Counted from the first letter of the stretch, positions 6,580 through 14,786 are shown. The stretch is 17,607 nt of DNA from Candidatus Faecivivens stercorigallinarum (GCA_018715465.1 DVLN01000004.1:1-17607); one strand, 5' to 3'. The notes: generated by a model not told the origin, from the sequence alone. Numbers and translations are program-made.

Positions 6580-7437
6580 ATGAAAAAGATTGGAAATGCA
6601 ATTAAATGGATGGCTGGTATTTTATTGGTGATTTTGCTGTGTGCGGTAGGATGTATCTGGTATGCAGTAAAAATCGAACCGTACATGGTCAGGACAAAAG
6701 AGCTTGCGCTGGATACCAGCCTGTCGGAGCCGCTGACCATTGTGCAGGTTTCGGACATTCAGATCAGCGAAAATTATACCATCCATCATTTTCAGAAAGT
6801 GGTCGACAGAATTATTAGCCTGGAACCGGATATCCTGCTGTTTACCGGTGATTTGTACGAAAATTACGCGGCATACCATGATAATGAAAATCTTGTCTCC
6901 CAGCTTTCACAGATTCAGCCGAGATATGGTAAATTTGCGATCTGGGGAAACCGTGACTACGGCGGCGGTGCAGTACGTCAGTACCAGCAACTGATGGAGG
7001 CGTCCGGGTTCTATCTGCTTCAAAACGAGGGCGTGACTGTTACAACTGACAGTGGCGAACAATTGCTTCTGGCTGGGTTGGATGACGCGCTTTTGGGAGA
7101 ACCGGATTTACAGCCGGTAATTGCGCAGTATTCGCCGGACAATTACCCCTGCTCTATTTTGATGATACATGAGCCCGATCTGGCTGACCAGTACGCGCAG
7201 GATGGTTTTGACTTGATGCTGGCAGGACACAGCCATGGCGGTCAGGTAGACGTACCATTTTTGCCACCGCTTACAACCTCTCTGGCAGAAAAATATCAGA
7301 AGGGACTTTACCAGCTGAATGATGATACGGCACTGTATGTGAATTGTGGTATCGGGACTTCCCATTATCCTGTTCGGTTTGGTGTTCCGCCGGAATTAAC
7401 GGTGTTTTGCCTCAATCCGAGGTCAATCAATAACTGA
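6580..7437 (+). CDS. Membrane-anchored calcineurin-like metallophosphoesterase
   Basis: 285 aa. A single N-terminal helix (about 10-30) leads into an extracytoplasmic or membrane-facing phosphoesterase domain of the YkuE-like type. Metal-binding motifs in order: VSDIQ (Asp59, Gln61 where His is usual), TGD (Asp91), GNRD (Asn124, Arg125, Asp126; usually GNHD), H197, and GHSH (His217, His219). The two His replacements may change metal use or catalysis, but the fold is clear. Substrate unknown. The ribosome site is weak: GGGAGGGGAG lies about 18 nt upstream of the ATG at 6580, with only AAAGAG closer. In-frame ATGs at 6535 and 6538 are alternatives with no better site. Base composition is more AT-rich than neighbours. 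No terminator was seen after the stop. Confidence 0.82.
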   Translation: MKKIGNAIKWMAGILLVILLCAVGCIWYAVKIEPYMVRTKELALDTSLSEPLTIVQVSDIQISENYTIHHFQKVVDRIISLEPDILLFTGDLYENYAAYHDNENLVSQLSQIQPRYGKFAIWGNRDYGGGAVRQYQQLMEASGFYLLQNEGVTVTTDSGEQLLLAGLDDALLGEPDLQPVIAQYSPDNYPCSILMIHEPDLADQYAQDGFDLMLAGHSHGGQVDVPFLPPLTTSLAEKYQKGLYQLNDDTALYVNCGIGTSHYPVRFGVPPELTVFCLNPRSINN

Positions 7438-7506
7438 TGTTCATGATCATTGGTTGCAAACAGATCGGAAAATAAAATTACATCGCATAGCGTCTTTGTC
7501 TTTCAT

Positions 7507-7610
7507 GAAGATGGTGGGATTCGCTCCGCCTGCGGGCGGGCCAGGTCGCAGCTCTGACAGCCCACCGGGCTGTCATTCAGTACTGCTCCCGTTCGAATCC
7601 CATACGAACG
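7507..7610 (-). repeat. tRNA-end-containing structured repeat element
   Basis: Bases 7507-7523 repeat 16 of 17 positions of the tRNA-Ser 3' region at 7665-7681, in the same orientation. Inside are TGGGATTCG (7515-7523) with its inverse CGAATCCCA (7594-7602), a perfect hairpin GACAGCCC-ACC-GGGCTGTC (7556-7574), CCGCC/GGCGG pairs at about 7526-7539, and CGTTCG/CGAACG (7590-7595/7605-7610). It lies just downstream of the tRNA terminator in the tRNA's direction. I recall similar sequences, often called as small hypothetical proteins, scattered in Clostridia; that is memory. Open frames across it look spurious. Confidence 0.55.
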
Positions 7611-7621
7611 TTTTACAGATG

Positions 7622-7660
7622 AAAAAAGAGGTACCATGCCAAAACATAGTACCTCTTTAA
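7622..7660 (-). terminator. Terminator of tRNA-Ser
   Basis: On the minus strand, AAAGAGGTAC (7658-7649) pairs perfectly with GTACCTCTTT (7634-7625), continuing into a run of T down to 7622. It begins directly after the tRNA CCA end. Confidence 0.88.
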
Positions 7661-7751
7661 TGGCGGAGATGGTGGGATTCGAACCCACGTGCCATTTTAC
7701 TGACAAAACGATTTCGAGTCGTTCTCGTTACGACCACTTCGATACATCTCC
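7661..7751 (-). tRNA. tRNA-Ser (anticodon CGA)
   Basis: 91 nt including an encoded CCA. Acceptor GGAGATG pairs with CATCTCC, G discriminator. The anticodon arm AACGA-CTCGAAA-TCGTT gives CGA, reading UCG serine codons. A long variable arm, as expected for serine, and the T-arm GTGGG-TTCGAAT-CCCAC are present. Confidence 0.95.
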
Positions 7752-7755
7752 ATAT

Positions 7756-7776
7756 AAAGCTGTTTAACACAGCTTT
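7756..7776 (-). promoter_or_regulatory. Hairpin in the tRNA-Ser leader
   Basis: AAAGCTGT and ACAGCTTT form a perfect 8-bp inverted repeat with a 5-nt loop, at the predicted transcription start and 4 nt before the tRNA 5' end. It may affect 5' processing; the role is unknown. Confidence 0.4.
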
Positions 7777-7779
7777 TAT

Positions 7780-7808
7780 AGTATAGCACACCTGACAGGA
7801 TTTGTCAA
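7780..7808 (-). promoter_or_regulatory. Consensus promoter of tRNA-Ser
   Basis: Minus-strand -35 TTGACA (7803-7808), 17-nt spacer, -10 TATACT (7780-7785). Transcription start near 7773. Confidence 0.85.
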
Positions 7809-7886
7809 ATGTTTTTTGAGCTTTTCTTTTGGGAAAATCACCAATAATTCGCCGCAAAAATATTCGAACAAATCATTCAAACAGCC

Positions 7887-7915
7887 TTGAATGCGGCGAA
7901 AATTTGTGTTATACT
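7887..7915 (+). promoter_or_regulatory. Promoter of radC
   Basis: -35 TTGAAT (7887-7892), 17-nt spacer ending in TGT (extended -10), -10 TATACT (7910-7915). Start near 7922, about 40 nt before the chosen start codon. Confidence 0.75.
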
Positions 7916-7961
7916 GAGCGTAATGATGGAATTATGAATCTCTGCGGAAGGAGTGGACAAA

Positions 7962-9203
7962 TTGAAGAAAAGGGGTAAACTTTCGATGGAGACCATCCTC
8001 CGTCTGCGCGGTCAGATTAGCCAGCAGCCCGGCTTTCAGCCTGACGATCAGCCGAACAGTCAGCCTGAGAAACGAACGGACTGTCAAATTGACTCTCAGC
8101 ACAATGCCTCGAAAGGGCAACAGGATGTCAGCCACGAATCCGACATTGCCTGGCAGGTGGATATCCCGTTTCAGGCGATTCAATATATGCCCCCTGAAAT
8201 TCAGGCGATCTGGCGGGGAGAAGAGTCGACCATGTCGGTCCCCGGTGTCGGCAGTATTGCCGCCGGCAGGAGTCAGCAGCGGGAGGCGCAGGATTCGGCG
8301 GTCATTATCGCCCATCTGTTGGATGCTCTGCCGGAGGAGGATTCGGGCGGTGGGCAGGCGGTCGATCTGGACAGCGTTCTGACCGTCCCGGAGAATGAAG
8401 AAGCGGATGACGAGGATGACCTAATTCCCGAACCTGAACAGCCGCAGCCGGAGGGACCGCCGGAATATGACGACACGCTGGTGTACACTGCCGGGCGCAG
8501 TGAGATTTCTCAGCACCGGGAGGAGTATGTCCGGTATTATCTGGCCAACCGTTTCTCCGGCTTTAAAAACGATCAGGTTCTGGAAATGCTGCTGCATTTC
8601 GCCTTTCCCCAGCGCAATACCGCGCTGCTGTCGGAAAGTCTGATGGAACGGTTTGGGAGTCTTCATGGTGTTCTCGGTGCTGGGGTTGATCTGCTGATGG
8701 CGGTCGATGGGATGACCCGTCACGCGGCGGTGCTTCTGGACATGGTATTGCAGGCCGCGCAGCGGGCGATCGAGGAACAGAACAGTGTCAATGATCTGCT
8801 CAATACCGACGAGAAGGTCGGGGAGTTTTTGCTGCGCAAGTTTTATGGGCTGACGACTGAGACCATCTATCTGCTTTGTCTGGACAACAACTGCCGTCTG
8901 GTCAGCTGTACCGAGCTGGCGCAGGGCAGTTCCAGCACCGCGCGGGTCAGCGTCCGCAAAATCTGTGAAACGGCGATTATCTCCAAATCTCCGAATGTGA
9001 TTCTTGCCCACAACCACCCCGGCGGACGGGCCTATCCCTCCGGCGAGGATATCCGGGCAACCAGCCGGCTGCAAGGGCTGCTCAAGATGGTGGACATTGA
9101 CCTGGTTGACCATTTTATTATCGCGGGCAACAACTGGAAGTCGATGGCACAGATGGGGGAACTGTCGGTAACCCGTGTCTCCGACAGGATGATTGAGCAC
9201 TGA
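7962..9203 (+). CDS. radC: RadC/JAMM-domain protein with long acidic N-terminal extension
   Basis: 413 aa from a TTG start 8 nt after AAGGAG (7948-7953). The in-frame GTG at 7953 overlaps that site, and ATG 7986 is a second option. Residues about 185-290 form the helical RadC N-terminal domain (NDQVLEMLLHFAFPQRNT, MERFGSLHGVLGAG). The C-terminal JAB1/MPN-like domain carries the JAMM motif H350-N-H-P-x5-P-S-x2-D363, expected to bind zinc. RadC (UPF0758) proteins are usually about 225 aa. Here some 170 extra residues precede the core: a Gln/Pro-rich part (about 18-55) and an acidic Pro/Glu linker (144-171), probably disordered. RadC's exact activity is unsettled, though it is often near repair genes, and uvrB follows 106 nt downstream under its own promoter. 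Confidence 0.88.
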   Translation: MKKRGKLSMETILRLRGQISQQPGFQPDDQPNSQPEKRTDCQIDSQHNASKGQQDVSHESDIAWQVDIPFQAIQYMPPEIQAIWRGEESTMSVPGVGSIAAGRSQQREAQDSAVIIAHLLDALPEEDSGGGQAVDLDSVLTVPENEEADDEDDLIPEPEQPQPEGPPEYDDTLVYTAGRSEISQHREEYVRYYLANRFSGFKNDQVLEMLLHFAFPQRNTALLSESLMERFGSLHGVLGAGVDLLMAVDGMTRHAAVLLDMVLQAAQRAIEEQNSVNDLLNTDEKVGEFLLRKFYGLTTETIYLLCLDNNCRLVSCTELAQGSSSTARVSVRKICETAIISKSPNVILAHNHPGGRAYPSGEDIRATSRLQGLLKMVDIDLVDHFIIAGNNWKSMAQMGELSVTRVSDRMIEH

Positions 9204-9235
9204 ACGGGCGATCTCTGTACTTTTGCGGGCGGATA

Positions 9236-9244
9236 TGGTATAAT
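9236..9244 (+). promoter_or_regulatory. Extended -10 promoter of uvrB
   Basis: TGG plus TATAAT (9239-9244) is a perfect extended -10; the -35 region is poor. Transcription start near 9251. A short GGGCA/TGCCC hairpin lies in the leader at about 9257-9267. Confidence 0.6.
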
Positions 9245-9309
9245 CTGTTGGAATGCGGGCACTGCCCGGCAAAATGACCGCTGTACGGCCTTTAAGGAGG
9301 TAAAACCGG

Positions 9310-11286
9310 ATGGATTTTAAACTGCATGCTCCATACCAGCCGACCGGGGACCAGCCGGCTGCAATAGCAAGCCTGGTTGCCGGTCTGCGCGCCGGTGACA
9401 GGGAACAGACCCTGCTGGGTGTTACCGGTTCCGGTAAGACCTTTACAATGGCCAATGTCATCGCGCAGATCAACAAGCCGACGCTGGTACTTGCCCACAA
9501 CAAGACGCTGGCTGCTCAGCTCTGTTCCGAGTTCAAGGAGTTTTTCCCTGAGAACGCGGTCGAGTATTTTGTCTCCTATTATGATTATTACCAGCCGGAG
9601 GCGTATATCCCCGGTTCGGATACCTATATCGAGAAGGACTCGGCGATCAATGATGAGATCGACAAGCTCCGCCATTCGGCGACCTGTGCACTGTCCGAAC
9701 GGCGGGACGTTATTATTGTCGCGAGTGTATCCTGTATCTATTCGCTCGGTTCGCCGGTCGATTACAAAAGCATGGTCATTTCACTGCGGACCGGTATGGA
9801 ACTGCCGCGTGACCAGCTGCTCCACCGGCTGATTGAGCTGCAATACGACCGCAACGACATTTCCTTTACCCGTACCAAGTTCCGGGTACGCGGCGATACC
9901 GTCGAGATCTTTCCGGCAGGCAGCGGTGAAACGGCGATCCGCGTGGAATTCTGGGGGGACGAAATCGACCGGCTGAGCGAAATCAACCCGCTGACCGGTG
10001 ATGTGCGCGGGGTGGTGTCCCATGTCGCGATCTACCCGGCGTCCCATTTTATCACCCCGCGGGAAAAGCTGGTGACCGCGATTGAGAACATCCAGACCGA
10101 GATGGAAGACCAGATTCGGATGTTCAAGTCGGAGGGCAAGCTGTTGGAAGCACAGCGGATTGAACAGCGGACCAAATATGATATGGAGATGCTGGAGGAG
10201 ATCGGTTTCTGCAAAGGCATCGAGAACTATTCCCGCGTGCTGGAAGGACGGGCGCCGGGGTCGACTCCGCATACCCTGCTCGACTATTTTGACAAGGATT
10301 TTCTGCTGTTTATCGACGAGTCGCATGTCACCGTCTCACAGGTGCGGGGGATGTTCAACGGCGACAGAGGACGCAAGCAGGTGCTGATCGACTATGGGTT
10401 CCGGCTGCCATCGGCGCTGGATAACCGGCCGCTTAACTTTGACGAGTTTAAGGAAAAGCTGGATCAGGTGATCTATGTTTCGGCAACCCCCGGCCCCTAT
10501 GAACGGGAACACAGCGTCAATTTTGCCGAACAGGTCATCCGTCCGACCGGGCTGCTTGACCCGGAAGTGACCGTCAAGCCGGTTGAAGGACAGATCGACG
10601 ACCTTGTCACCGAAATCAACGCCCGCACCGCAAAAGGGGAACGTGTGCTGGTCACAACGCTGACCAAAAAGATGGCGGAGGATTTGACCGAGTACCTGAA
10701 CGGGCTGGGAATCAAGGTCCGGTATATGCACCATGATATCGACACCATCGAGCGGATGGAGATTGTCCGTGACCTGCGGTTGGGAAAATTTGATGTTCTG
10801 GTCGGCATCAACCTATTGCGGGAAGGTTTGGACATCCCCGAAGTCAGTCTGGTGGCGATTCTGGACGCCGACAAGGAAGGTTTTCTGCGGAGCGAGACGT
10901 CGCTGATTCAGACGATTGGACGTGCCGCCCGTAATGCGAACGGGCATGTCATCATGTATGCCGATTCGGTCACCCCGTCGATGGAGCGGGCATTGGATGA
11001 GACCTACCGCCGCCGCAAAATTCAGATGGCGTATAATAAGGAACACGGGATTACGCCTAAGACAATCGTTAAATCGGTCGCGGAGATTCTGGAGATTTCC
11101 AGCCGCGACACAATCGACAAGAAGGGCCGCAGGCTGTCCGATCAGGAAAAGCAGAAACTGATCAAGGCCTATACTGCCGAGATGAAGCAGGCTGCCAAGC
11201 TGCTTGAATTTGAGCAGGCGGCACTGCTGCGTGATAAGATTGCGAAACTGCGGGAAGAGCTTGGCGGCGTGTCGCCGCGGACTTGA
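9310..11286 (+). CDS. uvrB: UvrB, excinuclease ABC subunit B
   Basis: 658 aa, the usual full length. UvrB is the damage-verifying helicase-like subunit: it is loaded by UvrA, opens DNA around the lesion and recruits UvrC. Visible features: Walker A GVTGSGKT (37-44), the aromatic beta-hairpin with YFVSYYDYYQPEAYIPGSDTY (86-106), Walker B/DESH (336-339), helicase motif VI QTIGRAARN (534-542), and a C-terminal UVR domain (624-653) that contacts UvrC/UvrA. The start has AAGGAGG 9 nt upstream. It is followed on the same strand by a Nudix gene and uvrA with no clear terminator between, so an operon is plausible. No uvrC is in the window. Confidence 0.98.
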   Translation: MDFKLHAPYQPTGDQPAAIASLVAGLRAGDREQTLLGVTGSGKTFTMANVIAQINKPTLVLAHNKTLAAQLCSEFKEFFPENAVEYFVSYYDYYQPEAYIPGSDTYIEKDSAINDEIDKLRHSATCALSERRDVIIVASVSCIYSLGSPVDYKSMVISLRTGMELPRDQLLHRLIELQYDRNDISFTRTKFRVRGDTVEIFPAGSGETAIRVEFWGDEIDRLSEINPLTGDVRGVVSHVAIYPASHFITPREKLVTAIENIQTEMEDQIRMFKSEGKLLEAQRIEQRTKYDMEMLEEIGFCKGIENYSRVLEGRAPGSTPHTLLDYFDKDFLLFIDESHVTVSQVRGMFNGDRGRKQVLIDYGFRLPSALDNRPLNFDEFKEKLDQVIYVSATPGPYEREHSVNFAEQVIRPTGLLDPEVTVKPVEGQIDDLVTEINARTAKGERVLVTTLTKKMAEDLTEYLNGLGIKVRYMHHDIDTIERMEIVRDLRLGKFDVLVGINLLREGLDIPEVSLVAILDADKEGFLRSETSLIQTIGRAARNANGHVIMYADSVTPSMERALDETYRRRKIQMAYNKEHGITPKTIVKSVAEILEISSRDTIDKKGRRLSDQEKQKLIKAYTAEMKQAAKLLEFEQAALLRDKIAKLREELGGVSPRT

Positions 11287-11307
11287 TGCCGATGCTGTAC
11301 CACGCTC

Positions 11308-11345
11308 CGGGTGCTCAGCAGACGAATGTAGTCGGCACGCACCCG
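11308..11345 (+). repeat. Inverted repeat between uvrB and the Nudix gene
   Basis: CGGGTGC (11308-11314) and GCACCCG (11339-11345) are perfect inverted repeats around a 24-nt loop, with outer GTAC/GTAC at about 11297 and 11347. There is no T-run, so it is unlikely to be a terminator. Purpose unknown. Confidence 0.35.
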
Positions 11346-11436
11346 TGTACGGAAATGTAAAAGCGGGCAGTGTGTCGAGAAAAATACTGTGAGTAGCTAT
11401 TTGGGTATATGGTTTGTTGGAAAGGATGGAAAAACA

Positions 11437-11880
11437 ATGCAGTATGTTCCGGTGCCGCATTCGGCGGTATTTGCGCCGGGTTCGCTGGCGCGGTATAAAT
11501 ATGTCGTGATGTTTGCACAATATCAGGGGAAGTGGCTTTTCTGCCGGCACAAAAAGCGCTCGACGATTGAGACTGCCGGCGGGCATATTGAGCCGGGCGA
11601 GACCCCGTTGCAGGCGGCAAAGCGTGAGCTCTGGGAGGAGACCGGCGCGGCAAAATTCAGTATACATGAATTGTTTGATTATGCAGCCGAAGATAACGAA
11701 GGCGCTGCAACCGGCGTGGTTTTTCTTGCTGAGATTGAAGAGCTTGGGGAACTTCCGGCAGATTTCGAGATGGCCGAAAGAAAGCTGTTTGACCGGCTGC
11801 CGGATGGGACAGACATATGGACGTATCCCACGATTGTTCCTGAACTGATTGCCAAACTGCGGGAAATGGGATACCAATAA
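11437..11880 (+). CDS. Nudix hydrolase within the uvrB-uvrA cluster
   Basis: 147 aa from the ATG at 11437, which has GGAAAGGA 10 nt upstream; an in-frame GTG at 11389 would add 16 residues without a ribosome site. The complete Nudix box is at 49-71 (Gly49, Glu55, Arg63-Glu64, Glu67-Glu68, Gly70). The preceding strand FAQYQGKWLFCRHKKRSTIETAGG resembles the YtkD-type nucleoside triphosphate/8-oxo-dGTP hydrolases of Firmicutes, though the substrate cannot be assigned. The gene is AT-richer at its start than the uvr genes. Its position between uvrB and uvrA could tie it to nucleotide-pool or damage clean-up; this is inference from context. Confidence 0.85.
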   Translation: MQYVPVPHSAVFAPGSLARYKYVVMFAQYQGKWLFCRHKKRSTIETAGGHIEPGETPLQAAKRELWEETGAAKFSIHELFDYAAEDNEGAATGVVFLAEIEELGELPADFEMAERKLFDRLPDGTDIWTYPTIVPELIAKLREMGYQ

Positions 11881-11887
11881 AAAGAGA

Positions 11888-11902
11888 GCACACGCAGTGT
11901 GC
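11888..11902 (+). repeat. Hairpin between the Nudix gene and uvrA
   Basis: GCACAC-GCA-GTGTGC, a perfect 6-bp stem just after the Nudix stop. No T-run follows, so transcription may continue into uvrA; it may serve as an RNA stability or processing element. Confidence 0.35.
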
Positions 11903-11944
11903 CGTCTCAAACTGTCCACCCGAAGGAAAAGTGGAGGATATTGA

Positions 11945-14764
11945 ATGAATGAAATTGTGATTCGGGGTGCCAGGGAACATAACCTCAAAAATGTCGACCT
12001 GACCATCCCGCGCGACCAGCTGGTCGTCTTTACCGGACTGTCGGGGTCCGGCAAATCGTCGCTGGCTTTTGATACAATCTACGCCGACGGCCAGCGGCGC
12101 TATGTCGAAAGCCTGTCTTCCTATGCCCGGATGTTCCTCGGGCAGATGGAAAAACCCGATGTCGACTCGATTGAGGGCCTTTCTCCCGCAATCTCCATCG
12201 ACCAGAAAACCACCAGCAAAAACCCCCGTTCGACGGTCGGCACCGTCACTGAGATTTATGACTACCTGCGGCTGCTCTATGCCCGTATCGGCATCCCGCA
12301 CTGTCCCGTCTGCGGCCGTGAGATCCGCCAGCAGTCGGTTGACCAGATGGTCGATCAGCTGCTATCTTACCCGGAAAAGACCCGGCTGCAAATTCTTGCT
12401 CCGATTGTCCGCGGGCGTAAGGGCGAACATGTCAAGCCGCTGGAATCGGCAAGAAAGAGCGGTTTTGTCCGGGTGCGGATTGACGGGATTATCTACGACC
12501 TGTCGGAAGAAATCAAGCTGGAGAAAAACAAAAAGCATCATATCGAGATCGTTGTCGACCGGCTGACCGTGTCGGAATCCATCCGTTCCCGGCTGACCGA
12601 CTCAATCGAGACGGCGCTTTCGCTGGCGGACGGGCTGATGATCGCCGATGTGGCGGGGGAGGATATCACCTTTTCCCAGTCCTATGCCTGCCCGGAACAT
12701 GGGATTTCGGTCGGGGAGCTGGAGCCGCGGATGTTTTCGTTCAACAACCCGCAGGGTGCCTGCCCGAAATGTACTGGTCTCGGAACCTTTATGAAGGTTG
12801 ACCCGGCACTGGTTGTCCCGGATGAGTCGCTGTCCATCAAAGGCGGCGCGATCAAGGCGTCGGGATGGTATATCGGCGATTCGGGGACGATTGCCCAGAT
12901 GTATTATGAAGCACTCGGCGAACATTACGGCTTCACGCTGGATACCCCCTGGAAAAAGCTGACCCGTCCCCAGAAGGACGCGGTCCTCTACGGCACCAAT
13001 GGTGAGCGAATCCATATGGTCCGTCAAAAGGAGTACGGCACCGGTGCCTATGACACCGAATTTGAAGGGGTTATCAACAACCTGGAACGGCGTTTCCGCG
13101 AAACCCAGTCCAACTGGATTCGGGATGAGATTACGCAGGTTATGTCCAGCGTTCTTTGTCCCGACTGTCACGGTGCCCGTCTGAAGCCGGAATATCTCGC
13201 TGTCACAGTCGGCGGTATCAATATCAACGATTTCTGCCGGATGTCGGTTACAGAAGCGCTGGAGTTTATTGATGACCTTCAGCTTTCCGAACGTGACCGG
13301 ATGATTGCCGGACAGATTTTGAAGGAAATTCGGGCCCGTCTCGGATTTTTACAGTCGGTCGGCCTGGAATACCTGACCTTGTCCCGGTCGTCGGCAACCT
13401 TGTCGGGCGGCGAGAGCCAGCGCATCCGGCTGGCGACCCAGATTGGGTCCAGCCTGGTCGGGGTGCTGTATATCCTCGACGAGCCGTCTATCGGCCTGCA
13501 TCAGCGGGACAACGACAAGCTGCTCGCGACCCTCAAGCGGCTGCGGGATATCGGCAACACGCTGATTGTTGTCGAGCATGATGAGGATACCATCCGGGCG
13601 GCGGATTATATCGTCGATGTCGGCCCCGGCGCGGGCGTGCATGGCGGCGAGATCGTCGCGGCCGGCAGTTTGCAGGATATTATCAACGAACCCCGTTCGA
13701 TGACCGGCCAGTACCTGTCCGGTGCACGGCATATCCCGGTTCCGTCGGTCCGGCGGACCGGAACAGGAGAGTTCCTGACGGTGAAGGGTGCGCGGCAGAA
13801 CAATCTGAAAAATATTGACGTCAAGTTTCCGATTGGGGTCTTTACCTGTGTGACCGGCGTGTCGGGCAGCGGCAAGTCCAGTCTGGTCAACGAGCTGCTC
13901 TACAAGGCACTTGCCCAGAAGCTGTCGACCGCGCGGGTCCGGCCGGGCGATTTTGACGGGCTGGACGGGCTGGAACTGGTGGACAAGGTCATCGACATCG
14001 ACCAGTCGCCGATCGGCCGAACCCCGCGCTCCAATGCCGCGACCTATACCGGCGTTTTCACCGATATCCGGGCGCTGTTCGCGTCGACCCCTGACGCCAA
14101 GATGCGCGGGTATGATTCCGGGCGGTTCTCCTTTAACGTCAAGGGCGGGCGGTGCGAGTCCTGCGAAGGGGATGGCATCCTCAAGATTGAGATGCACTTT
14201 TTGCCGGATATCTTTGTCCCCTGCGAGGTCTGCAAGGGCAAACGCTACAACCGCGAGACGCTGGAGGTCAAATATAAGGGCAAGAGCATCAGCGATGTAC
14301 TGGATATGACGGTCGAAGAAGCACTCGGTTTCTTTGACAGCCTGCCCAAAATCCGCCGCAAGATTGAAACCCTTTATCAGGTCGGTCTCGGATATTTGCA
14401 GCTGGGACAGCCTGCGACGACCCTTTCGGGCGGCGAGGCGCAGCGGGTCAAGCTGGCGACTGAGCTTTCCCGCCGTTCGACCGGCAAGACGGTCTATATC
14501 CTTGACGAGCCGACCACCGGCCTGCATACCTACGACGTGCATATGCTGATCGACGTATTGCAGCAGCTGACCGATCAGGGCAACACTGTCATCGTCATTG
14601 AACACAACCTTGACGTGATTAAGACCGCTGATTATATCATCGACCTTGGTCCCGAGGGCGGCGACCGCGGCGGTACCATCGTCGGCTGCGGCACCCCCGA
14701 ACAGATCGCGGCTCTGCCTCAGTCCTATACCGGCCAGTACCTGAAACCACTGCTGGGGATGTAA
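11945..14764 (+). CDS. uvrA: UvrA, excinuclease ABC subunit A
   Basis: 939 aa, full length. UvrA is the dimeric ABC-type ATPase that finds bulky DNA lesions and loads UvrB. Two ABC modules are visible: Walker A GLSGSGKS (31-38) and GVSGSGKS (638-645), signatures LSGGESQR (486-493) and LSGGEAQR (827-834), and Walker B LDEPSIGLH and LDEPTTGLH. The C-terminal zinc finger is C737-x2-C740-x19-C760-x2-C763. The first zinc site reads C249-x2-H252 then C273-x2-C276, with His replacing the second Cys. The start has GGAGG (11933-11937) 7 nt upstream. Same strand as uvrB and ended by a strong terminator. Confidence 0.98.
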   Translation: MNEIVIRGAREHNLKNVDLTIPRDQLVVFTGLSGSGKSSLAFDTIYADGQRRYVESLSSYARMFLGQMEKPDVDSIEGLSPAISIDQKTTSKNPRSTVGTVTEIYDYLRLLYARIGIPHCPVCGREIRQQSVDQMVDQLLSYPEKTRLQILAPIVRGRKGEHVKPLESARKSGFVRVRIDGIIYDLSEEIKLEKNKKHHIEIVVDRLTVSESIRSRLTDSIETALSLADGLMIADVAGEDITFSQSYACPEHGISVGELEPRMFSFNNPQGACPKCTGLGTFMKVDPALVVPDESLSIKGGAIKASGWYIGDSGTIAQMYYEALGEHYGFTLDTPWKKLTRPQKDAVLYGTNGERIHMVRQKEYGTGAYDTEFEGVINNLERRFRETQSNWIRDEITQVMSSVLCPDCHGARLKPEYLAVTVGGININDFCRMSVTEALEFIDDLQLSERDRMIAGQILKEIRARLGFLQSVGLEYLTLSRSSATLSGGESQRIRLATQIGSSLVGVLYILDEPSIGLHQRDNDKLLATLKRLRDIGNTLIVVEHDEDTIRAADYIVDVGPGAGVHGGEIVAAGSLQDIINEPRSMTGQYLSGARHIPVPSVRRTGTGEFLTVKGARQNNLKNIDVKFPIGVFTCVTGVSGSGKSSLVNELLYKALAQKLSTARVRPGDFDGLDGLELVDKVIDIDQSPIGRTPRSNAATYTGVFTDIRALFASTPDAKMRGYDSGRFSFNVKGGRCESCEGDGILKIEMHFLPDIFVPCEVCKGKRYNRETLEVKYKGKSISDVLDMTVEEALGFFDSLPKIRRKIETLYQVGLGYLQLGQPATTLSGGEAQRVKLATELSRRSTGKTVYILDEPTTGLHTYDVHMLIDVLQQLTDQGNTVIVIEHNLDVIKTADYIIDLGPEGGDRGGTIVGCGTPEQIAALPQSYTGQYLKPLLGM

Positions 14765-14786
14765 AATTGTATTGCAAATAAACAAA

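Noticed and set aside
7454..7660. Small open frames on both strands across the tRNA-downstream element
   Set aside because: They pass through hairpins, tRNA-like sequence and the tRNA terminator; better explained as a non-coding repeat.
9195..9206. Possible SOS (LexA) box upstream of uvrB
   Set aside because: There is a GAAC half-site, but the partner is GATC rather than GTTC, so it does not fit the Gram-positive SOS box.
11888..11902. Terminator between the Nudix gene and uvrA
   Set aside because: The hairpin is short and no T-run follows on the plus strand.
10813..12054. Minus-strand frame of 413 codons across uvrB end, Nudix and uvrA start
   Set aside because: It crosses three clear plus-strand genes and shows no domain or ribosome site worth noting.
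13349..14785. Long minus-strand open frame of 478 codons opposite uvrA
   Set aside because: It lies wholly antisense to well-matched UvrA sequence, has no recognisable domain, and such frames are common in GC-rich genes with strong third-position bias.
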